Positions 44,687-52,409 of a stretch of DNA of 64,000 bases are shown piece after piece. The position numbers and the translations under genes are program-made. The notes under the pieces were generated by a model. It saw nothing but the letters and a program-made list of their open reading frames with translations. It was not told where the DNA came from and made no database searches. Origin of the DNA: Paenibacillus sp. FSL K6-1330 (GTDB lineage: Bacteria; Bacillota; Bacilli; Paenibacillales; Paenibacillaceae); assembly GCF_037976825.1 (NCBI RefSeq), contig NZ_CP150269.1:3361501-3425500 (forward strand), given 5' to 3'. The first letter of the stretch is position 1. The number at the start of each line of letters is the position of its first letter.

Positions 44687-45646
44687 ATGTGTACAATTCA
44701 TATGCTGGTCGGGATACCCGGCAGCGGAAAAAGCTATCATGCCAAACAACTATGCAAAAGCCAGCGGGCCGTCATCGTTGCGACGGACTCGATCCGTGAA
44801 AGATTGTTCGGCAGCGAATCCAAACAGAAAAATACGTATCTGGTATTTGACGAAGCTTTCGCCGAGATCGAACAGGCGCTTGCGTTCGGACGAAATGTCG
44901 TTTTTGATGCCACCAATGTCAGCCGGGAGCGGAGACAGAAGTTCCTGAAGCGATTTGGCGATAGATCAGTGGAGTGCCATATCTGCACAACCCCATACGA
45001 AGTGGCTCTGGAACGAGTCAAGGGACGAAAACGCCGGCTTGATGAGAAGGTCATGACGAAATTTGCCAAAAATCTTGAATTCCCTGTAAGGGGAGAAGGA
45101 TTCAGTGAACTGCATCTCGTTCATGAGCAGGGCGAAACTCAGCTTACAAGAGAAGAACTGGAAGCGCTGCTAACACGCAAACCGGGTCATGATGAGTTAT
45201 TTGGATATTTATCCCAATCCCCCTATTTCAACGTGATGCTGGGATATGATCAGGAGAATCCGTTTCATTCCAAAACGTTGTCGGAGCACACGTTTGCCGT
45301 GCTGGAATATATCAATGCTTTCTATGAAGGCGAGTATTTGCTTGCTATGCAATTAGCAGCGCTGCTCCATGACGCGGGTAAGCCGTTTTGCAAAGTATGG
45401 AAGCAAGCAAGAGGTTATTATTCCTATTATGGGCATGAGCATGTATCGGCAAGCATAACCTGCCATACATTGAAGGACCTCGGATATGATGATGCATTTA
45501 TTCAGCACGTCGTTCAACTTGTAAGCTTTCATATGGAAATTTTGCATGGAGGGGATGCCGGGGCATCCAAGATCTATCATTTGTTAGGCGAAGATATGCT
45601 GGCCGAGCTATATTTCTTCGCAGAAGCCGACACTTTCGGCAAATAA
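44687..45646 (+). CDS. Bifunctional end-healing candidate: P-loop polynucleotide kinase with C-terminal HD phosphohydrolase
   Basis: The protein has about 319 residues. The N-terminal kinase domain (about 1-165) has Walker A GIPGSGKSY (G9-Y17, K15) and TDSIRERL with D34 and R37, matching the D-x-x-R pair of T4-type polynucleotide kinases. It also has NVVFDATNVSRERRQKF and an Arg-rich lid RVKGRKRR. The C-terminal HD domain (about 170-315) has SEHTFAVLEYI, ALLHDAGKPF (H228, D229), GHEHVSAS and FHMEIL. HD plus Pnk fusions known from Runella heal RNA or DNA ends, with the HD part removing 2',3' phosphates. Here the domain order is reversed. ATG 44687 has AGGGAGGTG. An RNA ligase gene follows 14 bases later. 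Confidence 0.8.
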   Translation: MCTIHMLVGIPGSGKSYHAKQLCKSQRAVIVATDSIRERLFGSESKQKNTYLVFDEAFAEIEQALAFGRNVVFDATNVSRERRQKFLKRFGDRSVECHICTTPYEVALERVKGRKRRLDEKVMTKFAKNLEFPVRGEGFSELHLVHEQGETQLTREELEALLTRKPGHDELFGYLSQSPYFNVMLGYDQENPFHSKTLSEHTFAVLEYINAFYEGEYLLAMQLAALLHDAGKPFCKVWKQARGYYSYYGHEHVSASITCHTLKDLGYDDAFIQHVVQLVSFHMEILHGGDAGASKIYHLLGEDMLAELYFFAEADTFGK

Positions 45647-45660
45647 AGAGGTGAACAACG

Positions 45661-46305
45661 ATGAAAATGAAATATCCCAAAACGATGCATTTGCCCTGGT
45701 CCAGAGGTTATACGGATGACGATAAGATTTTACGGAGTACTGATCATTTTACGGGGCAGGAAGTTGTCATTACCGAGAAAATGGACGGGGAGAACACCAC
45801 GATGTACCCCAATTACATCCATGCCAGATCTCTGGACAGCAAGGATCATCCTTCGCGTCATTATGTGAAGACGCTGCATGGTGGCATCCAGTTTTTGATT
45901 CCGGAAGGATATCGTCTCTGCGGGGAAAACGTATACGCCAAGCATTCACTTTCGTATTCGGCGCTGCCTGCCTATTACATGCTGTTTTCGGTGTGGAATG
46001 AGTATAATGTTTGCCTGTCATGGGACGAGACGGAGGCTTGGGCGGAACGTCTGGGACTTCTAACGGTTCCTGTCTTGTACCGGGGAATCTGGGACGAGGC
46101 TGCTGCCAAAGCTTGTTATACGAAGCGGTCAAACTGCGGAGGGGAGCAGGAAGGTTATGTGGTTCGGCTGGCTTCCTCATTCGCTTATGGCGATTTTAAG
46201 CGCAGCGTTGCCAAGTTTGTGCGCAAGAATCACGTACAAACCGATGAGCATTGGCTAAGCAAACCGATCGAACCGAATCGCTTGGCTTCTGGGAATAAAC
46301 AGTAA
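45661..46305 (+). CDS. RNA ligase (Rnl2-like nucleotidyltransferase)
   Basis: This 214-residue protein has the ligase superfamily motifs in order: motif I TEKMDGENT with adenylated Lys K40, motif Ia near HARSLDS, motif III YMLFSVW, motif IV EGYVVR and motif V AKFVRKNH. It lacks an obvious extra C-terminal domain, so it is a minimal ligase core. Such enzymes seal 3'-OH/5'-phosphate nicks in RNA. It lies 14 bases after the kinase/HD gene with an AGAGGTG site, so the pair is probably one transcript that heals and then seals broken RNA. A role in DNA repair is the main alternative. Confidence 0.85.
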   Translation: MKMKYPKTMHLPWSRGYTDDDKILRSTDHFTGQEVVITEKMDGENTTMYPNYIHARSLDSKDHPSRHYVKTLHGGIQFLIPEGYRLCGENVYAKHSLSYSALPAYYMLFSVWNEYNVCLSWDETEAWAERLGLLTVPVLYRGIWDEAAAKACYTKRSNCGGEQEGYVVRLASSFAYGDFKRSVAKFVRKNHVQTDEHWLSKPIEPNRLASGNKQ

Positions 46306-46398
46306 GAATGAATAATTACCGATGATTTTTAGAAAACGAGGTGTTGATCATGTAATTCTAAGTTGCTATTTATATGAGATGATGTGAATACTTAGACA

Positions 46399-46430
46399 CG
46401 AGCTGCCGCTGAAATCGGGGCTTTTTTTAT
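46399..46430 (+). terminator. Weak terminator-like hairpin downstream of the ligase gene
   Basis: AGCTGCCG and CGGGGCT form an imperfect stem followed by seven T residues, about 95 bases past the ligase stop. Confidence 0.5.
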
Positions 46431-46449
46431 TGATTTTTGTACATACTGA

Positions 46450-46478
46450 TTACCATATTTTGTTAGTTCAAGTATAAT
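46450..46478 (+). promoter_or_regulatory. Promoter of the small membrane protein gene
   Basis: TTACCA (46450-46455), 17 bases, TATAAT (46473-46478), 54 bases upstream of the ATG at 46533. Confidence 0.55.
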
Positions 46479-46532
46479 GGACCTATACATAAGGATGAAA
46501 AACAGAACCATCTTGAAGATAGGAGATATAAG

Positions 46533-46994
46533 ATGAATAAGAAAAGGATGTTTCAAGTTTCTGCTCCGTCAGGGGGCAGATTGATGATTTCGATGTTGAT
46601 TTTAATCGCTATTCTTCTTGGCAACATAATAAGAGGCCATGAAGAAAAGGACATCTTTTATTATGTATGGATTGTATGGTTGGTTCTTTGCTCCGCCGTA
46701 TTCGTCATCATCGTATATAGAACGTATGTGATGAAACCGGGCTTGATGGAAATGGATCAAGACGGAATTGTTATAAACGGTACAGAAATAAATGCTGAAG
46801 CTGTAGCGTGTTTATTGATCAACGATGACAAGAAGCGGGTAATCGGGATCAAGCCAAAAGGGCGTAAATTAGTCCCCTTAAAGCTATGTTTTACGTTCGC
46901 TGAGGAGCAGACTGAAGCCATCAGGCAGCTGGAAACATGGGCACAAGAACATCATGTGAAGATATCAAAGAGATTTTTTATGAGATGGATGTAG
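46533..46994 (+). CDS. Small membrane protein with PH-like domain, unknown function
   Basis: This 153-residue protein has two adjacent membrane spans (about 17-35 and 43-64) and a cytoplasmic beta-rich tail (about 70-150: GIVINGTEINAEAVACLLI and LVPLKLCFTF, then a terminal helix). It resembles the bacterial PH-domain proteins common in Bacilli, but I cannot name the family with certainty. AGGAGATATAAG is well placed before the ATG. It is a single gene between the repair cassette and a DUF1569 gene. Confidence 0.65.
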   Translation: MNKKRMFQVSAPSGGRLMISMLILIAILLGNIIRGHEEKDIFYYVWIVWLVLCSAVFVIIVYRTYVMKPGLMEMDQDGIVINGTEINAEAVACLLINDDKKRVIGIKPKGRKLVPLKLCFTFAEEQTEAIRQLETWAQEHHVKISKRFFMRWM

Positions 46995-47140
46995 AGGAAT
47001 TTGTGGAAGTAGAGCGAGTAGTGGATGTTAGGATTATCGATCCCCCGCAGGATAACCGCCGCTGTGTGTGCCCCAAGTATTATCCAGCTCTATTCAAGTG
47101 AGCAGAATGAATATTTAAGTTTATTACACCTAAAGGAGGA

Positions 47141-47281
47141 GTGGAAATATATACGCGAAACCAGGCGTCTAAAATATTAAAACAAGAAAGCAATCAAGAA
47201 GAAATGTCACGAAGATGGATCAGCTATAATGTAATCAGGTGTTTAGACCATGAATTTCATTATGGGGAGAGACAATCATGA
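47141..47281 (+). CDS. Possible 46-residue small protein coupled to the DUF1569 gene
   Basis: An open frame MEIYTRNQASKILKQESNQE through HYGERQS starts at GTG 47141 directly after AAAGGAGGA and ends at TGA 47281, overlapping the ATG of the next gene as ATGA. The overlap suggests translational coupling. The ribosome site is too close to the GTG for efficient initiation, so the true start may differ or the frame may be chance. No homologue is recognised. The rest of 46995-47140 shows nothing supported. Confidence 0.3.
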   Translation: MEIYTRNQASKILKQESNQEEMSRRWISYNVIRCLDHEFHYGERQS

Positions 47282-47727
47282 ATAATATGTACAATCATTT
47301 GGATATGACCCGAATATTAAACCGAATCGACACATTAAGCTCTCGAGCACAGCCGTTATGGGGAAAAATGGATGTTGCCCAAATGCTGTCTCACTGCTCC
47401 GCGTTCCAAGACATAGCCATGGGCATCACAAACCCGCCAAGAGGCTGGTTAGGTAGGTTGGTAGGGAATTTCGCGAAGCCCATTTTTTATAATGACAAAC
47501 CGTTACCCCGCAATATGTCTACCATTCCGGATATTATGATTGTGGATGCAAGAGAATTTGAAACGGAAAGAGCACGATTGAAAGAAAAAATCATAGCGTT
47601 CCAAAAGAACGGACCTGAGAGATGTACCACGAAACCCCATTCATTCTTCGGTAAACTGACCCCGGAGCAATGGGGAAAAGGGTTATACAAGCATCTGGAC
47701 CATCATCTAAAACAGTTTAGCGCTTAA
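47278..47727 (+). CDS. DUF1569 domain-containing protein (DinB-like fold)
   Basis: This 149-residue protein matches the DUF1569 layout: LWGKMDVAQMLSHC near the N-terminus, LGRLVGNFAKPIF, LPRNMSTIPDIMI and the terminal KPHSFFGKLTPEQWGKGLYKHLDHHLKQF. The histidines H39 (SHC) and the late HLDHH resemble the metal-binding triad of DinB/YfiT proteins, which often act as thiol-dependent detoxification enzymes, but the function of DUF1569 is not established. GGGGAGAGACA precedes the ATG. Confidence 0.85.
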   Translation: MNNMYNHLDMTRILNRIDTLSSRAQPLWGKMDVAQMLSHCSAFQDIAMGITNPPRGWLGRLVGNFAKPIFYNDKPLPRNMSTIPDIMIVDAREFETERARLKEKIIAFQKNGPERCTTKPHSFFGKLTPEQWGKGLYKHLDHHLKQFSA

Positions 47728-47848
47728 GTCTCAAGAAACCGCAGACTCGCGGTATCTTTAATTCCTTACGGTTCTATTCATATCCTACAGCTTTATATGA
47801 AGGCATGCGACTTAAGATGGTATATACTATCTAATTGAGGTGAGTGGA

Positions 47849-48853
47849 GTGTATTCATACAAAGAGATCAGCTTACAGAGAGATGGGAACCGTAATTCCG
47901 TAACACATAAAGACGAAACTTATTCGATCGGACAAGTTGCTGCATTGTTGGGGTCTACTGTAAAAACGGTCCGTTACTATGACAAGATCGGGTTGCTTAA
48001 GCCCTCAAATTACACCGAGGGAGGGCACCGGCTGTATGCGAAGGATGATATTTGGCGTTTACAACTCATTACAACGCTGCGCTTTCTAGATTTCGAAATT
48101 GATGATATACGCAGGCTCATAGCTGGCGAAATCGAAATTGCTTCAGCCTTGGATTGGCAGATTGAGTCCTTGGAGGCGCAAGTTAGCACTCTGACGAGTA
48201 TGATCTCGATTTTGCGTCAAGCGAAGACACACGACGAGGATTCGTTAGATTATATTCAAGACTTGGTCAAGACACGGACAACCAATAGTGAGAAGCGGAA
48301 TCAATTTATGATGGATAAATTGGAGGATTCCAAATTTCTGGATGGAGTCCCTCAGGAATGGAGAAGATCATTTCTCTATTTCTTTAATAAATGTATTGTT
48401 AATCAAGTCAAAATAACGGCTAAACAAGCGTTTGTCTGGGATGAATTACAGGCGTTAATTAACGATCCCCAGTTTATTCCGGACCTGGTCCAAGATGAAT
48501 TTCTTTTTTTCAACATGGTCAACCAGCCAAGATGGGGTGCCTCCGTATGGCCCAAGAAGATTGAGGATATCCAAAACCGGCTGAATACAGCCTTGGAGCG
48601 CAACCTTCCAGCTGGTAGTCCTTTCGTGCAATCCATCGTCGAGAATGCGGCCATGCTGTATGCAAACGCCGAACAGTCGATGAACCAAGAGGATGTTTTC
48701 CGTTACTTTGCGGAATATGCGAAAAGCCCTAGAACTGAACGTATTAAACGGTTCAATACATTGTGCGCAATATTAAGCCCGGAATACCGCTTGTTCTCAA
48801 AAGGGAACAACTTACTGCTTCAAGGCATCGAATGGAGGCTCGGACATATGTGA
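47849..48853 (+). CDS. MerR-family transcriptional regulator
   Basis: The protein has about 334 residues. The winged helix (about 27-95) has YSIGQVAALLGSTVKTVRYY and DKIGLLKPSNYTEGGHRLYAKDD. A dimerisation coiled coil (about 115-150) and a C-terminal helical domain of about 170 residues follow, where a ligand may bind. It lacks the Cys cluster of metal sensors. The GTG at 47849 has GAGGTGA upstream. It is convergent with a hydrolase gene whose promoter has the 19-base spacer typical of MerR control, making that gene a likely target. Confidence 0.9.
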   Translation: MYSYKEISLQRDGNRNSVTHKDETYSIGQVAALLGSTVKTVRYYDKIGLLKPSNYTEGGHRLYAKDDIWRLQLITTLRFLDFEIDDIRRLIAGEIEIASALDWQIESLEAQVSTLTSMISILRQAKTHDEDSLDYIQDLVKTRTTNSEKRNQFMMDKLEDSKFLDGVPQEWRRSFLYFFNKCIVNQVKITAKQAFVWDELQALINDPQFIPDLVQDEFLFFNMVNQPRWGASVWPKKIEDIQNRLNTALERNLPAGSPFVQSIVENAAMLYANAEQSMNQEDVFRYFAEYAKSPRTERIKRFNTLCAILSPEYRLFSKGNNLLLQGIEWRLGHM

Positions 48854-48867
48854 CCACGCATTACTGA

Positions 48868-48895
48868 AAAAATAACCGGGGCGATAACGCCCCGG
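48868..48895 (-). terminator. Terminator of the hydrolase gene, shared with the MerR gene
   Basis: CCGGGGCG (48876-48883) and CGCCCCGG pair around a four-base loop. On the minus strand the stem is followed by TTATTTTTTC, so it mainly serves the hydrolase gene. Confidence 0.8.
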
Positions 48896-48922
48896 CTAAG
48901 AAGTTAAATGCATCCTTGGAAT

Positions 48923-50383
48923 TCAGTCTGCGCCTTTCTGCAGTGAAAACGAAGAATGCTCTCCAATATTTTGTTCCATTAATTTAAACGGCTGCTGCTT
49001 TAAATAATGGTTAAAGAAATCTAGACTGAATTCGTTTATCAGGCGATGTGCATTTCGCACATCAACACCTTCCATCCATGCTAGCACAGGTGAAAGCAAG
49101 TACGTATCAGAGAAGCCCATGTGCTTCATATTTTTTATCTTCATCCAATAGTTCTCACCCGATGCCACGGAATTGTATCGTGATAACACTTCATCAAAGA
49201 ACTTGTCCAGTTCCTCTCTTGTTGTTCCTTGGGAAGCGATATTCTCATCGCTCATATTGGCTGTTCCTGCTAGTGTGTCGTCAGCGCTCATCATCAGGAA
49301 CGGTCTCTTCACTCCATCCTCCGGAAGCCGTTGTTCTCCGAATAATCCACCGTCCATGTTGATGGCAGCTTTCAGTCTGGGATCCTTCAACAGGGTTTGA
49401 ACGGCAGTCGCCCCACCATAGGAGTGACCAAACATGCCCATGTTGTCCGTATCCATACGGCCTGTAAACCGATGATCCGGATCATTCACCGCGATCTTCT
49501 CAACCTGATCGATTACAAACATCGTATCTTCCACCCAGACCTTATTTAATTGATCTAAGTATTCGTACCCGCTATCCTCCAGAGGAGAAAAATTTACAAC
49601 ACGACCATCAGGGAATACGGAAGTGGTGCTATAGTACGTGTGATCAATGCCGATTACGATATATCCATGACTGGCCAACTCTTCAATCTGGAAGGTGTTT
49701 TGGTTCTTAACTCCATTGAATCCATGCGAGAATAGGAGAACCGGGTAGGTAGTTTCCTTATTCGATAGTTCTGCACCTTTGATCGCATGCGTTTTAATCA
49801 GTCCAAGGTTTTTAAACAACTGCTTAGGCATATGGAGCGCTTGGCTGTATCCATCTTCGAAAATATCGGGGTGTGCGACATATGGCGCTTGTTTGCCTTT
49901 CGCCGAAGGATTGGCCGGATACCAGATTTGTACCATTAACTCACGTTTATCGTCAGGTGTCGGCGTATTTGTTTCCTCACGCAGCTCATCTTTCCAATCA
50001 TAAGTCACCGTTCCTATTTTATAGGGCCCCGTCGGCTTTTCAAATTTAAATACTGGAAGCAGGAGAGGCAGTGTCACCGCAATAGTAGAATACAGCACGG
50101 CCAGTGCAGCAATCAACGTGGTTTTAAATGGGAAGGCCTTCTTTTTGACTTTCTTTGATTTGGGAATGTACCTTAAGGCCAACACCATGATCGGGATAAA
50201 CGTCATTGCATAGGCGGGGATCATTTGCCAACGCATTCCTTCGATAAGAATGTGCGCTAGCAGGAGTACGGCAGATATACCGAAACCAAAGATCAGATGT
50301 CGCTGCGGCTTGTTCCGAGCAAAGATCAACCAACCTAGCATAATCAGATTAAAGATGACAAACCACATTTCCAAAGTTCTCAT
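48923..50383 (-). CDS. Membrane-anchored alpha/beta hydrolase, PAF-acetylhydrolase-like
   Basis: The protein has 486 residues. The first about 115 residues hold four hydrophobic segments, placing the enzyme at the membrane. The alpha/beta-hydrolase domain follows, with LLFSHGFNG (oxyanion region), nucleophile elbow FGHSYGGATA, an acid in LMMSADDTL and a late His in MKHMGFSD. The PYKIGTVTYDW and MVQIWYPANP segments are typical of the platelet-activating-factor acetylhydrolase group, which cleaves short acyl esters. The natural substrate is unknown. GAGGAGG precedes the ATG by ten bases. Confidence 0.88.
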   Translation of the reverse strand: MRTLEMWFVIFNLIMLGWLIFARNKPQRHLIFGFGISAVLLLAHILIEGMRWQMIPAYAMTFIPIMVLALRYIPKSKKVKKKAFPFKTTLIAALAVLYSTIAVTLPLLLPVFKFEKPTGPYKIGTVTYDWKDELREETNTPTPDDKRELMVQIWYPANPSAKGKQAPYVAHPDIFEDGYSQALHMPKQLFKNLGLIKTHAIKGAELSNKETTYPVLLFSHGFNGVKNQNTFQIEELASHGYIVIGIDHTYYSTTSVFPDGRVVNFSPLEDSGYEYLDQLNKVWVEDTMFVIDQVEKIAVNDPDHRFTGRMDTDNMGMFGHSYGGATAVQTLLKDPRLKAAINMDGGLFGEQRLPEDGVKRPFLMMSADDTLAGTANMSDENIASQGTTREELDKFFDEVLSRYNSVASGENYWMKIKNMKHMGFSDTYLLSPVLAWMEGVDVRNAHRLINEFSLDFFNHYLKQQPFKLMEQNIGEHSSFSLQKGAD

Positions 50384-50430
50384 AACAATGAAACCTCCTC
50401 AATTTCTGTTCTTGCTGTTTTTACAATGTA

Positions 50431-50461
50431 AGTATAAAACCTCCCCTAAGGGTACATTCAA
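50431..50461 (-). promoter_or_regulatory. MerR-type promoter with 19-base spacer
   Basis: On the minus strand TTGAAT (50461-50456), 19 bases, TATACT (50436-50431). The spacer carries the dyad TACCC-TTA-GGGGAGGTTT, strongly resembling promoters activated by BmrR/BltR-type MerR regulators, which twist the over-long spacer. It drives the hydrolase gene. Confidence 0.8.
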
Positions 50462-50631
50462 CAACAAAAAAATGAGCGTATGTATACGGTGCATTTAAGG
50501 AGTAAGAAGGAGGTAGGTTTTGTTAATACTTTGATATGATTGAACTAGAAAGCAGTGGGGGGGGGTCGTGTTTTCGGTTTTAGCTAACCGCTGATACTGA
50601 AAGAGAAATGAGATATGCAGTTATGATGCGT
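50462..50631. other. Non-coding gap with a poly-G tract
   Basis: AT-rich DNA with a run of nine G residues at 50557-50565 and no supported gene. It lies between the hydrolase promoter and the terminator at 50632. Confidence 0.5.
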
Positions 50632-50678
50632 TAAAAAACCGTAGAGCCAGCACACAACGAAGTGGTTGGCTCTACGGG
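50632..50678 (-). terminator. Intrinsic terminator of the 161-residue protein gene
   Basis: CCGTAGAGCC (50639-50648) and GGCTCTACGG (50668-50677) form the stem; on the minus strand TTTTTT follows. Confidence 0.9.
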
Positions 50679-50713
50679 GGTGGAAGGTGTTGCTGCAGAT
50701 TATGTATTTTTCG

Positions 50714-51199
50714 TTATAACCAATCCTCGTATTTCTCCATCGTAAATTCGCCTTCCAGCTCCAACCGGGTATCCGGTTTACTGCCGTCATAATAGTCGAC
50801 GTCCATCGTTGATCCGGTCCAATATACGTAAAATACGCCATTTCCTCTATACTCAATGCGTCCCCGGTTATCATTTACCTCCTGGTGCTCAAAATAATAC
50901 AGTCTTGCATCCAGGCTTCTGGAGTTCTCGTTATAACCATGGGCTATCGCAAATTGCAGCGGTGCAAACTCATCTAGTTTTAACGTATCTAGATAAATCG
51001 TAAGCTCCGCGTCCGGATTGTTCAGTAATTCATCCGAATCCGGTAAACACTGGAGCGGCTCGGGATCCGTCTCCGTCTCAAACCAGAGCATGATTTGCGG
51101 CCGTTCATTGACTTGGGTTCGGGTGGCATAGGCTTTGGATTCGACCAAAGCGTGTTTTTCGGTTCCGTTATAACGGATTAAAGTTAAAGTCCCTGTCAT
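50714..51199 (-). CDS. Hypothetical protein, 161 residues
   Basis: This acidic soluble protein has no signal peptide and no motif I recognise. It is rich in Glu, Asp and Tyr, with beta-rich segments such as LTLIRYNGTEKHALVES, QIMLWFETETDPEPLQ and GNGVFYVYWTGSTMDVDYYD. Size and acidity recall immunity-type proteins, but no toxin gene is beside it. AAGGAGATTCGC precedes the ATG. It is on the same strand as the 216-residue protein upstream, 100 bases away, and has its own terminator. Confidence 0.6.
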   Translation of the reverse strand: MTGTLTLIRYNGTEKHALVESKAYATRTQVNERPQIMLWFETETDPEPLQCLPDSDELLNNPDAELTIYLDTLKLDEFAPLQFAIAHGYNENSRSLDARLYYFEHQEVNDNRGRIEYRGNGVFYVYWTGSTMDVDYYDGSKPDTRLELEGEFTMEKYEDWL

Positions 51200-51299
51200 G
51201 CGAATCTCCTTATCTATTTTTCCTTAAGCACATTGAACCCTTGCACCTACCGGTTTCATGCCTTGTATCGTTACGGTCTAATTGGCCGTCCAGACATCT

Positions 51300-51950
51300 T
51301 TACTGAAGCGATAAATATTCCAGCAGGGCATCCATTTGCTCGCTTCCCAAAAGATCAGTCAGTGATGGCATCACATGGGCGAGAAAATCCGGTTTTGTCT
51401 CATAAGTTTCTTCGTCGCTGGTTTCACCCTGGAAAAGCAGAGCTCCTTCAATAAGAATGGACAGCGCGTGAAAGCAATCCGCAAGCGAATTCGCGACCAG
51501 TTTAGGCTCGCCACCTTCAAATGCGGCGTATACGGGTGAACCACTGGCTTGGACGTCAACGATCAGGGGATCATCATTCACATTGGCAATCACGACGTGA
51601 TGAGCTGGCCAAATGCTCGATTCTACGGTTTCACCCTCGTCGCTAATCCAGCGATAGCCCATTTGCTGCCGGACCAGATGCTCAGGAGACACAAAGTAGA
51701 TGACAGCCGATTCTCCGATCTCAACCGCCGCGTTCTTCATTTTATGGGTTCCTTCGGCCTTAGCGTCAACCATCTCATAATGGCTGTATAGATAACTAAG
51801 CTCAGGAGACAGTGTTATGCGCTCATCTACAGTCGGCAGTTGAACTTCGGACCGCTGTCGTATTTCATGATCGGTGAAGAGCCCGAAATCTCGATTATAT
51901 AAATCCTGTTGTTCTATGAATCTAGTTAAAGCCTCTTCCAGTTCCAGCAT
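51300..51950 (-). CDS. Hypothetical protein, SUKH/SMI1-KNR4-like
   Basis: This 216-residue soluble, acidic protein has LEEALTRFIEQQDL at the N-terminus and IWPAHHVVIANVNDDPLIVD, then PVYAAFEGGE. These are the hydrophobic strand and the nucleic-acid-domain-like core often seen in SMI1/KNR4 (SUKH) proteins, which serve as immunity partners for polymorphic toxins. The match is by appearance only. GGAAGGGATG precedes the ATG. No toxin or secretion gene is adjacent, so it may be an orphan immunity or housekeeping protein. Confidence 0.5.
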   Translation of the reverse strand: MLELEEALTRFIEQQDLYNRDFGLFTDHEIRQRSEVQLPTVDERITLSPELSYLYSHYEMVDAKAEGTHKMKNAAVEIGESAVIYFVSPEHLVRQQMGYRWISDEGETVESSIWPAHHVVIANVNDDPLIVDVQASGSPVYAAFEGGEPKLVANSLADCFHALSILIEGALLFQGETSDEETYETKPDFLAHVMPSLTDLLGSEQMDALLEYLSLQ

Positions 51951-52115
51951 TTATTTCATCCCTTCCAGCATATTAACCGAATTATAACATGCCAAGTCAC
52001 CGTGGTTAAGCATGGGGAATTCAAACTCAGGAATGAGATATGGTAGAGTATCCCTTATGGAGAGAATCTATGAAACGACTGAAGATGATATAACGGATGC
52101 TTAGGATGGTGTGTT

Positions 52116-52394
52116 ATGAATTGGAACTATTCGGAAAGCGATGAAGCCTATGAGGCCATAGAGCGATATTGGAATCGTCTGTTTGTTAAAATACTGGGCG
52201 TTCATGACGCTGATGATTGGATTACGCCTTACTATAAACACCAGTTTGCGGATGGTACCCCGATGAGGGACGCTAATCCAATATTTTCGGCGTCCGGATG
52301 AACGATTTGACAATACAAGGTACACCCGAACTTCAAAGCGGTGATGGATTGGCTTGGCATAACGGTTCCCGTAGGAAATATCTATGAGCGGTAA
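52116..52394 (+). pseudogene. Frameshifted small hypothetical gene
   Basis: An ATG at 52116 opens MNWNYSESDEAYEAIERYWN and continues through PYYKHQFADGTPMRDANPIF. The frame then meets TGA at 52299. A shift by one base at the TTTT run (52284-52287) restores RRPDERFDNTR, and a second shift near 52318 returns to the first frame for VHPNFKAVMDWLGITVPVGN, ending at TAA 52392-52394. The three pieces together look like one protein of about 92 residues. Two compensating shifts within 35 bases suggest a recently broken gene or sequencing errors. No family is recognised. Confidence 0.6.
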
Positions 52395-52409
52395 CATTGG
52401 TCTGAGAGA

